From Chrysoperla carnea (taxonomy: Eukaryota > Arthropoda > Insecta > Neuroptera > Chrysopidae), in NCBI RefSeq assembly GCF_905475395.1, contig NC_058338.1, forward strand, positions 91,125,435-91,189,434: a stretch of DNA of 64,000 bases. The letters run 5' to 3'. The stretch's first letter is position 1. Each line of letters opens with the position of its first letter. Positions 10,483 through 21,739 of this stretch are shown here, in pieces. The position numbers and the translations under genes were made by a program. A model generated the notes under the pieces. It had not been told where the DNA came from and ran no database searches. It saw only the letters and a program-made list of their open reading frames with translations.

Positions 10483-11748
10483 TTACAATTTAGATTTATC
10501 TTCGTTATGAGTTCGTTTATGTTGAATTAAATTACTTTTCCGCGTAAATGTTTTATCACATATTTCACATGCAAAAGGTTTTTCCCCAGTATGAATTCGT
10601 TCATGCCGAATTAAATCTTGTTTTCTATTAAATGATTTATCACACAATTCACATGAAAAAGGTTTTTCACCAGTATGAATTCGTTCATGCCGAATTAAGT
10701 CGATTTTATCAATAAATGATTTATCACACATTTCACATGAAAAAGGTTTTTCACCTGTATGAATTCGTTTATGTCTAGTTAAATTACCGTTCACCGTAAA
10801 TGTTTTATTACATATTTCACATGAATAAGGTTTTTCCCCAGTATGAATTCGTTCATGTACAATTAAATCGATTTTATTAATAAATGATTTATCACACACT
10901 TCACATGGAAAAGGTTTTTCACCTGTATGAGTTCGTTTATGTTTTATTAAATTACTTTTTAGAGTAAATGTTTTATCACACAATTCACATGAAAAAGGTT
11001 TTTCACCAGTATGAATTCGTTCATGCCGAATTAAGTCGATTTTATTAATAAATGATTTATCACACATTTCACATGAAAAAGGTTTTTCACCTGTATGAAT
11101 TCGTTTATGGGTAGTTAAATTACTGTTCACCGTAAATGTTTTATCACACATTTCACATGAATAAGGTTTTTCCCCAGTATGAATTCGTTCATGCCGAATT
11201 AAGTCGATTTTATTAATAAATGATTTATCACACATTTCACATGAATAAGATTTTTCACCTGTATGAGTTCGTTTATGTTTTATTAAACTACTTTTTCGAC
11301 CAAATATTTTATCACACATTTCACATGAATAAGGTTTTTCCCTGGTATGAATTCGTTTATGTTCACTTAAATGGTGTTTTTTATTAAAAGTTTTATCACA
11401 CACTTCACATGTTAAAGATATTTTTTCATTTTTAGTCGTATCAAATTCTAAATCATTTTCATTAAATATTTCATCTTTAATAATTAATTCAGTATTTAAT
11501 TGTTGTTCAAGTTTAATTCGTTCATTCTCCATTTTAATATCAGTTTCATCAAGTATTCCTTCTTCTTTAATTCCTTCTTGTCCACCTTTGAATGGTTCTT
11601 TATAATCTATTGAATCACTTTCACTCACATAAAATATTTCATTTTTAATAATCAGTTCTGTATTTAATTCGTTTAATTTGTTTCTATTTATTTGTTCTTC
11701 ACTGAGAAATAAATCAATATTAACGTTTTGAAATGTATTACTCGCCAT
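10483..11748 (-). CDS. C2H2 zinc-finger protein, 11 fingers (ZNF-A)
   Basis: Single exon of 421 codons. Residues 1-110 are acidic with two copies of a motif of the form LNTELIIK(N/D)EIF and several psi-K-x-E sites (IKNE, IKEE, IKME, IKDE), a SUMO-acceptor pattern common in such proteins. Residues 113-413 are eleven C2H2 fingers joined by TGEKP(F/Y) linkers. Fingers 3, 5, 7 and 9 share the helix text INKIDLI (IDKIDLI in finger 9), alternating with TVNSNL, TLKSNL and TVNGNL fingers, so the array grew by duplication of two-finger, 168-bp units. Likely a nuclear sequence-specific DNA-binding regulator; the target is unknown. ATG chosen because it is the first in frame and stop codons lie upstream. 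A MITE begins 40 bp upstream. Paralogous to the gene at 24848-26326. Confidence 0.9.
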   Translation of the reverse strand: MASNTFQNVNIDLFLSEEQINRNKLNELNTELIIKNEIFYVSESDSIDYKEPFKGGQEGIKEEGILDETDIKMENERIKLEQQLNTELIIKDEIFNENDLEFDTTKNEKISLTCEVCDKTFNKKHHLSEHKRIHTREKPYSCEMCDKIFGRKSSLIKHKRTHTGEKSYSCEMCDKSFINKIDLIRHERIHTGEKPYSCEMCDKTFTVNSNLTTHKRIHTGEKPFSCEMCDKSFINKIDLIRHERIHTGEKPFSCELCDKTFTLKSNLIKHKRTHTGEKPFPCEVCDKSFINKIDLIVHERIHTGEKPYSCEICNKTFTVNGNLTRHKRIHTGEKPFSCEMCDKSFIDKIDLIRHERIHTGEKPFSCELCDKSFNRKQDLIRHERIHTGEKPFACEICDKTFTRKSNLIQHKRTHNEDKSKL

Positions 11749-11787
11749 TTTTAGAAGATTCTTAGATGTAACTGACTGATATAATAA

Positions 11788-13100
11788 GTTCCGTATACTT
11801 AGCAGATAAAATTGTTATTTTTCACTCAAATTATTTTCATTCATTTGGGAATCATTTGGGAGGATTTGGGAATATAATTTTAGAATTGGGGAATTATTAG
11901 TTTTCCTGTAATTAATGATTATTTTTTCAGCGTACAGTTAGCAGGTAGGAAATTAAATCCAATTAATATTATGTTATTTGAAAGGAAATCATTTTGGAAT
12001 TACGATAAAAGCGGTTTCAGAGTTTGGGAATGTATAATTAATTAATAAGAGTAAGACCTGTTTTTTAGTTTATTTATAGGTTATGTTAATTAACCGTACA
12101 CCTGAACCCATGAAGGTTATAAAGAAGGAGAACGATCGCTATGTACTAAAGCATTAGCGCACCTGTCCCTGAAAATTTGTAAAATTTATAGTTCATTTTT
12201 AGCCACCAGCCGCGCTGTCGTCGGTAAGTAGTATATTAGCGCACAACAGCCCGCATTTAATGATACAACTTAGCGATCCCAGCGCCTCACTTATTTTTTC
12301 AAAATATTGGGGACAATATTTTCTATTGCGATCGTTCTCCTTCTTTATAACCTTCATGCCTGAACCATTAATTGTTATATGTCAGTATGGCGCCAATATT
12401 CAAATATTACTGAATAATTTATTTTTTAATTTATGTAAATGTTAAGTTTTATTTTTCATTAAAACTATTCTTATTCAATTGGGAATCGATTGGGAAGATT
12501 AAGGAATATAATTTTATTATTTAGGACTGATAAGTTTTCATGTAATTAATTAGTTTTTCAAAGCGTATACTAAGCAGGTCAAAAATTAAACTTTCACCAT
12601 TTTTAAGTTATTTGATAATAATTTACATGGAAACTAATCTAATTTATTTGGGAATTACATTAAACACGGTTTCATCATTTAGGACAGTATAATTATTTAA
12701 TTAATTACATTTATTTTTTAGTAAATTTTTTATGGTAATATGAATGGCGGCAATATTCAAATGTTACTTCATTTAGAATAATTTTGTTTACGGTTAATTA
12801 ACATAACCTATAAATAAACTAAAAAATAGGTCTTACTCTTATTAATTAATTATACATTCCCAAACTCTGAAACCGTGTTTATCGTAATTCCCAAATGATT
12901 TCCTTTCAAATAACATAAAAATTAAGTGGATTTAATTTCCTACCTGCTAACTATACGCGGAAAAAAGAATCATTAATTACAGGAAAACTAATAATTCCCA
13001 AATTCTAAAATTATATTCCCAAAACCTCCCAAACGATTCCCAAATGAATGGAAATAGTTTGAGTGAAAAATAACAATTTTATCTGCTAAGTATACGGAAC
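11788..13100. mobile_element. GTTCCG-TIR MITE, copy 2, complete, with nested insertion
   Basis: The left terminal repeat begins GTTCCGTATACTTAGCAGAT; the right one ends ATCTGCTAAGTATACGGAAC at 13100. The inverted repeats extend over about 320 bp on each side (11788-12108 and 12783-13100). Without the nested 250-bp insert and one copy of its 8-bp duplication the element would be about 1,055 bp. No open frame suggests a transposase. It begins 40 bp upstream of the zinc-finger start codon and so occupies that gene's promoter side. Confidence 0.85.
12109..12358. mobile_element. Nested 250-bp hAT-type MITE
   Basis: Perfect 31-bp terminal inverted repeats start CATGAAGGTTATAAAGAAGG. The element is flanked by the 8-bp direct repeat CCTGAACC (12101-12108 and 12359-12366), which occurs once at the matching empty site in the sister MITE (about 8120). 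An 8-bp duplication with a CA-starting TIR points to the hAT superfamily; that classification is inference. Confidence 0.88.
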
Positions 13101-13525
13101 TCTATTTTGTGGCAATTTTGATTCAAACAGCCATATAATATTGTGCTCTTTCCCTCTACCCTGCATATTTTTCTGCTAACTTACATTCCGACAGTGCTAC
13201 CAACATTGATTAATTATGAACAGTCTAGTGCTTATTTTTATTATCCGTGGATTTTAATATAAAAACTTTTATTTTTAAGAATTTGTCAGTAAATATTACA
13301 ATTTCAGCAATATTTTAATTTTCTAATAGGATTTTCTTTTAAATGAATTAACTTTTGTCTTTAAGTCATATTTCTTGTTTCTTCTATACTAATGAGATGA
13401 CTAATAATATCATAATCATAAAAGTTTGATAAACACTGGTTTTCTATGACAAATAATCCCGGTTGTCACTGGGAGGTGTCAAAATTAAATCATTATCGAT
13501 AGTGTTTAATAAATTAAAATTAACC

Positions 13526-16500
13526 ATGGATAGTCAAGGTAGAAAAGTTATTGTTTGTGATAATGGAACAGGCGTAAGTTTTTCTATAAAGTAAAATATT
13601 ATATTCATAAATTAAGAAAATACAAATCTTCTAATACAGTTTGTAAAATGTGGTTATGCTGGGAGCAATTTTCCTGCACACATTTTTCCATCAATGGTTG
13701 GAAGACCAATAATTCGTGCTGTAAATAAAATCGGAGACATCGAAGTAAAGGTACTATCTACAATATATTAAACAGTTTACGTTAATTTAACTTTTAGTTA
13801 GCGATTTAAAAGTATATCACATTAACAGATATTTTCGTATAAAATTAATACACATATATTCTAATGAAAAAGGAAGTCGAAAACATTTCAGAAATATTTA
13901 AAATAATTTCTCATCATTTAGCATTAATATAGAAGAATTGAAGAAAATAACACTTTTACTAACATCAAAATTTCTAACCTTATTTTTGATTAATCGCAGG
14001 TATATTAAAATAAAATAATCACTTTTTAATAGAATTGCGTTAGATGCGTTTTTAATTAAAAATATCCTAATTTTTAATTGGTTTTCATTAATTTTCATTA
14101 TGGGCGCTCAGATTTTATGATCAGAATAAAAAATAAAAAATTGGGAGTGGCAGAGCTAATAAAAAAGTTTTTTATGTACTTATACCGGATGTTTTTGATT
14201 AAAATAAAGATATTTGGATATCACTGTTTATCTAATTTTAAGGCTTTCTGTAGCGAATTTTCTTAAAAAGCTCCTAGAACATCAGGTAAAAAATCACATT
14301 TTTACGTTTTAAATTACGAATCAGTTGCCGGAGCTGGTGAATAAATAAATTTTCCCTGTGGTTGCACTCATTTAGTGATTTAGGCGTTGGCCATGCCTCT
14401 AATGGGGTTAAGTTAGCACGAGTCTGCGATTTTTTATCCTGATCCTCAAAAATTCTGCGAAAAGCTCAAAAATCTTAGATAATGTTCACACCAACCACCT
14501 ACTTCAAATTATATTAAGGTGAGACTCACGATAAACATAGAAAAGTGCCTCACACTTTTGATTAAGTGATTCTAGTTCAATGAGCTAAAACACTATAGTT
14601 TAATTGGGACAAACATTTTGGTAAAAGTTCTCGTTCGGAGCTACCGGGATTCAAAAATTTCGCTCGTCGTTTCGGAATTATGTCGAATTACATGAGGCTT
14701 GAATAATTTTCATGAGAAATGATTTAACATTTTTTATTTTTAAAAATTATGCCTAATCATAAAAAGGTGATCGTCATTTGGTCGCTGGTAGCTCCGAAGT
14801 AAGTCATTTTTGTACTCATGTTTCCTGTACTGTTCAAGACTCTTGTTCAGTGTACCTCACCACCCCTTTTAATAACGACCATTTATTTAAAAAAAAAAAA
14901 ACCCTGTTTAACAACTATTAAAGAGTTTTAATTGGCACAAATTGAAAGTAACGCAAGAAAAAATTAATTTATTAGACAAGAAAAGTAAAATACAAAATTA
15001 AAACAAATAATTGACTTAGTTAATTGTTGAAATACCATGTATATGCAGTATTGATTACGCAATTTTTTGTTTTTTTATGTCATGTAAGTAAAAAAAAAAA
15101 GATAGCAACTCTTACACACAAAGTAATAAGAGTATTTTTCTACTCACTTCCTGAATGGATGTAGTATATGCTATAATAAACAAACACATACAAAATATAT
15201 GTAACGTATAAATTTAAAATATACACAATACCTGTATACATACTACGTAATGTTTCTAACCTAATTTGCGTCCTTACAAGTAAACAGTGATGTTTACGAA
15301 ACAATGTTTCAAACCAAAGTGGTTTTTATTCGTTCTATCTCTAACGGTTTACAAGGTGGGTCCTACGGATCTACGGATCCAAGACTCAATTGATCTATGT
15401 TGCTCATTTACGAATTCGACCTCACTTTTTTACGCTTTTTTCGTTTTTGAGTTATCGTGTTCACAGACAGATAGACAGACAGGCAGAAAACCGGAAATGG
15501 AATAATTAGGTGATTTTATGAACACTATTAAAAATCATTTTTGTGTTTTTAGAATTTTGAAAATATAGTCCGTTAAAATTTTTTTTTTAAACCTCAAACC
15601 GCATAAATTTTAAAACATGAAACCAAAATTTATTATTTCGGAAGGATGTAAATCAGGAAAAAATTATACCACCAAAAATTTGTTATCCCGAATAAATGTA
15701 TTTTTCATGATTGTGTTAATTTTTTTGTTTGTTTATTATTATTTGAAATATTCCTATTCCAGGACTTCCATGTAGATGTATGTAAGACTTCTTCAGTACT
15801 GTAAGCTTATTTGTTTCATTTTGAAATATTATGTTTCCGTTTGTTGCGTGTTTTTATAATTATTTTGAGTTTTATTGTTGTTGGGATTTTAATTTATTAT
15901 TTTTCCACATTTTTTTTTGTATGATATGTTTTTATAAATGGTTTTAATAGTCCAATCATTTCATAGTTAATAGCTCTAAGTTTTGAAGTTGACAAATTTT
16001 TTAGTATTAGTAAGTAATTAATTTTTAAAAAATTTTTTAAAATAAAAATATTAAAATTATTTTTAAAAAAAAGCCAAAATTTAGTCATACTTTTGTAGGT
16101 ATTTAGTCATATGTCGACCTGAAGGGGCTCATTGGATTCGCTTACCCCCTTACTTGTAAGCGGCGGTCGATCAATTTTCAAAAACAAACAGATATAGATA
16201 GATCTGTTTATATTATTAATACAAATTCGAAAACTATTATTATTTGTCAATTTCAAAAATCAATTGCTTATAACTAGAGAACGAATAAAAATACAGGGTC
16301 AAGTCTTGGCTCAAAAATTTTTTTTTTTTTAAAATATCTTCAACTTTCTCATTTAATTTTATTATCGAAAATCGATAATTTTCCTAAAAAATCCGCCAAA
16401 AAAAAAAGTTTCAGAGCAAATTTTTGTGCAGCTTTTTTGAATTTTTGTTTTTAATAACATTACGAGCCCATCCCCCGTGTTCACGAAATGTGTTCTTCAA

Positions 16501-19500
16501 ATTAAATTGGCCTCCAAATTAAGAATCTGAATTATTCTAGTTTTTTATTTGAGCCTTATATGATTGGACTATTAACAGATTAAATATATTTTTTATATTA
16601 ATCATCTGTTTATAAATTGCACGCTTCTAGGAATGTACCAATACTTTACCCGTAAGTATTTAATTTATTCATTGTATCGAAACAATGTTCGATAATAATT
16701 TATTTTTATTTATTTTTTAATTATTCCAATGTTTGTTAGCAGTGTTTTTACGCATGTTTATTTGTCTATTCCAAATATGTGTGAATAGATTTTTAATAGT
16801 TATAGGTAGTTAAAATGAGTAATAAAAAAGATAGTTAAAGCATGTTTTATTATCCCCTCACTTTCAGGTAAAGTTTTTCGCGCGTTTATATCTAAAAGAT
16901 ATGGAGGGTGAGGAGGCGCACAAGATCTTTGTTTCGAAAAGTATTCCTCAAGCTGAATTAGATTAAGATGGCGTCGGTGTTCCAGAACCATGCATACATA
17001 TACATGCAGTTCAGTCAAGAACATATATATTAAGGATGTAAAACTAGCGTAGAGAGGGTTGCAAGAAAAAAGGCGCCTATCAGGGCGAGTCTGTCGTTGC
17101 GTACTTTGTACTGCGCAGCAAGCTACCTTTTGTTTTTATTCAATTGTTTCAATAAATTAGACAGCCTTGGCGCGCTTAAAATCGTTTGACACTCAGTCTA
17201 TGTAACTTAATGGTCTAAGTATTCTAAACCCTTTATTTAATACTATTTAATGAAGACTTTTTGAATCTAAAGCCATATCAGTTTGTGCTCCTTATCTCTA
17301 GCCCCCATATTAAAAATGAGAAATTTTTAATAGACTTATACTAAGTCTAGACAGTTTATTTCATTCCCTGAATTGGAACTTTTATATAGACTGATATTAC
17401 TTGATTTTAGAAGATGGGATCATAAGTATAACCGTAGCAATGTGACTGACCATTTGTCTCCACCAACTAGTATAAGGAATTAAAATCAAGGTGATGAGAG
17501 ACAAGCTTTCCCGTTCATCAATCACGACTTTCCACTTTTCCTTGGATCTACCCACATAAATGTATAAACTTCTTTGACAAGCCAGTTATAAGTATCACAC
17601 AAAATATGTAAGATGAAAGCAAATTGAACAATCCATACTTTTGTCCTATTTTTTGACAGTTAGTAGGATGAAATAGTAGGCCTTTATTTCATTTATATGA
17701 GTAAGATCGTTCGCCATCTTTGTTCTAATGTCAAATAGACAAAATGCACTCAAATATTATTTTTAACTAAAGATACGTTTTTAAAATTAATAATTTATTT
17801 GAGATTAACCCAAAAATGACTAACGATCTAACATAAATAAGGTTCTAAGAAACACTTGACATTTGTCAATCTAAAGGACATTACTATAGATTCCCACTGA
17901 AAACCTAGATGACATCAAAACATATGGGCGCTGTTATAATATTATTTTGTTAATTTAAATCTCCATATGAAAAAAAAAAATGTTTTAGACTCACAGAAGT
18001 TTTTGAAGTCAACATCTTCAATAATCATCCATTCCCTCCCCCACTACTTAGTATTTGTAAATATGTTCCATATTGTTTAAATAAACTACCTTTTTTGCAT
18101 GTCTTATTATTGTTTGGATAACGTTTATTTTAACCTGATTTACATCCTTATTAAAAACTTACCTATCTTAAAAATTTGCATCTCATTAAAAAAAATTTTT
18201 ATTCAACTTTAAAACAAAAATTTCGCAATATATCTTTTAATTCTAAAAGCTATTTTTTTATAATTCAAATTTACTGATCTTAGTTACTTCTTTATCTTTT
18301 TCGGTTTTTGATATTTTTAATAATTAAACACTTAATATAGGATCTAATGGTAGGCGATGAAGCATCTGCTTTAAGGTCTTTATTAGAAGTTAGTTACCCA
18401 ATGGAAAATGGTGTTGTACGAAATTGGGAAGATATGCAACATGTTTGGGACTATACATTTGGACCAAAGAAAATGAATGTTGATCCAACAGAGGCTAAAG
18501 TATTATTGACTGAGCCTCCGATGAATCCTACCAAAAATCGAGAGAAAATGATTGAGGTAATATTTTCATTTAGTTAACTTAAGATGCTTTTGTTACGAAA
18601 TATTATTTGGTTAGTTTTCCCAAATTTGGACCTTCCTATACAGTGTGATTATTTCAAAAGTATCCACCCTTAATAACTCTTGACCCGATGTGATTTTTAT
18701 TTTGGGTAAAACACATTTCACTTACCTCAACTTTAAAATTTCAAATGGCACATCTTACTTTGTGATATCTCATTTGAAAGAACATCCTCTCTTTAACCAT
18801 GATAAAAAAATTAAATCGATCGATTGGTTCTTGACTACACAGAAGATTAAATTCCTACCCTCCATCTTCTCTCCATGTGTAGATTATTTTAAGAACCAAT
18901 CGATCGATTTCATTTTTTGTATCATGGCTAAAAAGATAATTTTATGCCCTTTCAAATAATGTATAACAAGGTAAAGGATGCCATTTGAAATTTCAAAGCT
19001 GATATAGTACCATTTTTAATTCCCCTCGATATCTTAATCGACGTGTTTTCACTCAAAACAATAATCACATCAGGTCAAGAGTTATTAAGGGTGGATACTG
19101 TTGAAATAATCACATTGTATAATATTTCCAATTGCAATGAAATGGTTGCCTTAATACCTACTTTCGCTGGCGATCCTGCGAAAAAAATAATTTTGCCCAA
19201 AAGTACGATCTCTGTAATGACCTGAGATATATGAGACTATTAAAATGAGATCCCTTACATTTTTTTTAAGGTTATGTTTGAAAAATATGGATTTGCTGGT
19301 GCTTATATTGCAATACAAGCGGTACTAACTTTATACGCTCAAGGGCTCCTTAGTGGTGTAGTTGTTGATTCCGGAGATGGTGTTACTCACATTTGTCCAG
19401 TGTATGAAGAATGTGCTCTTCCACATTTAACTAGAAGATTAGATATCGCTGGTCGAGATATCACTCGTTATTTAATTAAAGTAAGTTCAAAATATTCATT

Positions 19501-21195
19501 ACCTATCGATTTAAAAGAAATTAAAGCCTGAAATAAGAATGAAAGAGTTCCAAAGCTCGATTAAGTCCATTCCACATACGTATGGCTTGGTGAGTCTTGG
19601 TTTGAGAAATAAAAACTCAATGTTATTTGAGATAATAGAGTACTTTCGGTACTAAAAAATTAATTATGAAATTTGGTAAGAATTAAAATTTATGTAGAAA
19701 TATACTTAAATATTCTAATTTTGAGTCATAGAAGCACATTACTGTTTTATTATTGATAACTAGGAGTTGCAACTCGCTAACCAGCGATAATAATTCGTAC
19801 TAATAAAAATCAGAAGTAGGCCCGAATTCATTAGTTACAATTTCGGCTACCAGACTGCAATACCTGTACTTACCATTTTTTAAGGCCAATAAAAATATTC
19901 AAATTCTAATCACGTAAATCTCGCCAACAGGTGATAAAAATTTGTACTATTAAGCATGAAGTTGACTCATTTTCAGTAGTTCCAAGTTAGGCTGCCAGGT
20001 TACTTACCATTTATCAATATATTTTTAATGTGTATCACGTGACCTAAATCACGAGCCTCCATGATGTGACATCAAATAGGAAAAAATAATATGCATTAAT
20101 TACTAATTTGAAGTACTTTTTCAAACATAGTAGAATTGAAAACAATTTCAATAAAATGATGAATGCCTAGATGGGTATTTTTACTCAAAGTTTATTGGAC
20201 AGTTTATCCTATTGATTCAGTTTTTTCAAACTTAAATATCTTTACAGGTTGAATTATGATATTTACGAATTTTGTTTCAGCTTTTATTATTAAGAGGATA
20301 CGCTTTTAATCATTCGGCTGATTTTGAAACAGTTCGAATGATGAAAGAAAAACTTTGTTACATTGGCTACAATGTCGAGGCCGAACAAAGACTTGCTTTA
20401 GAAACTACAGTATTAGTAGAACCATACACGGTGAGATTACTTAAAATTGATTTAATTAAAAAATTTTCCAATTTTATAAAAAAACATATTTTTTAGTTAC
20501 CTGATGGCCGAGTTATAAAAGTTGGTGGTGAGCGTTTTGAAGCACCTGAAGCTTTATTCCAACCACATTTAATCAGTGTAGAAGGGCAAGGTATTGCTGA
20601 ACTTGTTTTTAACACAATACAAGCGGCTGACATTGACATGAGACCTGAGTTATATAAACATATTGTTTTGAGTGGTGGTTCAACGATGTATCCAGGATTA
20701 CCGTCACGATTAGAACGTGAAATTAAACAATTGTATTTAGAACGTGTTCTTAAAAATGATACTGCCAAATTAGCTGTGAGTATTTTATTGCAATTTCACC
20801 CCCGTACAGAAAGTGTCATTTATTTAAATAATCGGGCAAACCCCCCCCCCCTTAAAATTTTCAGAATTGATTTAGACTTAGTTCAACTTCATATAAAAAA
20901 ATCATTTTTTTATTTAAAATTGTTTTGGTGCTCGTACATCCTCAAAGCCAAATCTCAAAATTTGTAATCCTCCAGTTGAAGCTTTATTTAATTACTAATT
21001 AAACTTTTATTAAAATATTTCTAGAAATTTAAAATACGTATTGAGGATCCACCACGACGTAAAGATATGGTATTTATTGGTGGTGCTGTATTAGCAGAAG
21101 TAATGAAAGATAAAGATAAATTTTGGATAAGTAAACAAGAATATGAAGATCAAGGTTTAGGTGTACTTCGAAAATTAAGTGCACGAGCATCTTAA
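13526..21195 (+). CDS. Arp2: Actin-related protein 2 (Arp2/3 complex subunit)
   Basis: Exons 13526-13573, 13640-13750, 18341-18556, 19271-19480, 20281-20430, 20497-20775 and 21025-21195, all joined in phase 0 with GT/AG borders, give 394 residues, the same length as human ACTR2. It starts [16 protein letters not shown], within the nucleotide-binding phosphate-1 loop, followed by [12 protein letters not shown]; the phosphate-2 loop DSGDGVTH and [16 protein letters not shown] are intact. Arp2 pairs with Arp3 to form the first pseudo-dimer of a branched actin filament in the cytoplasm. The ATG sits in a good context (ACCATGG). Intron 2 is 4,590 bp and holds old repeats; intron 3 is largely one MITE. 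A 10-base C run near 20830 lies in intron 6. No damage was seen in the coding sequence. Confidence 0.98.
14985..15515 (-). repeat. AACGCTTAAAAATATTG-family repeat, inverted copy in Arp2 intron 2
   Basis: AAATAATTGACTTAGTTAATTG at the left, GTAAACAGTGATGTTTACGA, GTGGGTCCTACGGAT and CAGACAGATAGACAGACAGG in order match the reverse complement of the copies at 56240-56850 and 59080-59590. The terminal AAAATTTTGG part is missing or diverged. The short open frame inside it is part of the repeat, not a gene. Other parts of intron 2 (13751-14984) show nothing I recognise. Confidence 0.7.
16118..16335 (+). repeat. Dispersed repeat in Arp2 intron 2
   Basis: TCGACCTGAAGGGGCTCATT, GCGGTCGATCAATTTT and TTGCTTATAACTAGAGAACG match 23110-23190 and 23325-23385 in order and orientation. 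A part also occurs in the esterase intron (2930-3000). A further short unit at about 17020-17120 resembles, inverted, 45740-45850. The rest of the intron to 18340 has nothing recognised. Confidence 0.6.
18638..19120. mobile_element. ATACAGTGTGATTATTTC MITE in Arp2 intron 3
   Basis: Left ATACAGTGTGATTATTTCAA and the reverse complement of the right end (ATACAATGTGATTATTTCAA) match over about 60 bp, and inner sections around TTTCAAATGGCA and AAATCGATCGATTGGTTCTT also pair. It fills some 480 bp of the 714-bp intron and is transcribed with Arp2, so a long imperfect hairpin is expected in the pre-mRNA. The outermost bases are TATA on each side, compatible with a TA target. Confidence 0.85.
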
Positions 21196-21234
21196 AGACA
21201 CTTTAGTATATTTTGTTGTGAATGATTTATTAAC

Positions 21235-21249
21235 AATAAACTAAATAAA
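21235..21249 (+). terminator. Poly(A) signals of Arp2
   Basis: Two AATAAA hexamers lie at 21235-21240 and 21244-21249, about 40 and 49 bases after the stop codon. Confidence 0.7.
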
Positions 21250-21739
21250 AAAAATACTGTAAAACAAAAAAACAAATTTTATAAAGCACACATTCCATGT
21301 GCTTTTGTTACAAAATATAAAAATTTCGACGCATGAAAATTAATGTCGTTTGCTATAAATAAATAAAAAAATAGACATCATGACGTGAAAACATTTTGAT
21401 TAATTAATTTTAATGCATTTATTTTATTATCGAATAAATTTTTTTAATTTATATTTTGTTTCTTTATTTTCATTTTCCTCAAATTTTGTTGGGATAATGG
21501 TGTGGAAATTTGAATTAAAACAAATATTAATTTTAAAATAAATTATTTTAATTAAATTCAAAACGAGAGATCAAGACTTCCCTCAAAATAATAAGTTTAT
21601 GAACTGATTGATATTGGAGATGAATTACTGGGAAAAACACACTTTATGACCATGGGAATAGGTTCTTAATGTTATCAGAAACAAAAATTCAAAAGTTGCA
21701 CAATTTGCTCCAGAATGATCTTTTTTTAAGGGTTTTTTG

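Noticed and set aside
15287-15505. 72-codon open frame in Arp2 intron 2
   Set aside because: Entirely inside a dispersed repeat present in six copies in this window.
20828-20845. C run in Arp2 as a frameshift or damage
   Set aside because: It lies in intron 6, after the GT donor at 20776, and does not affect the coding sequence.
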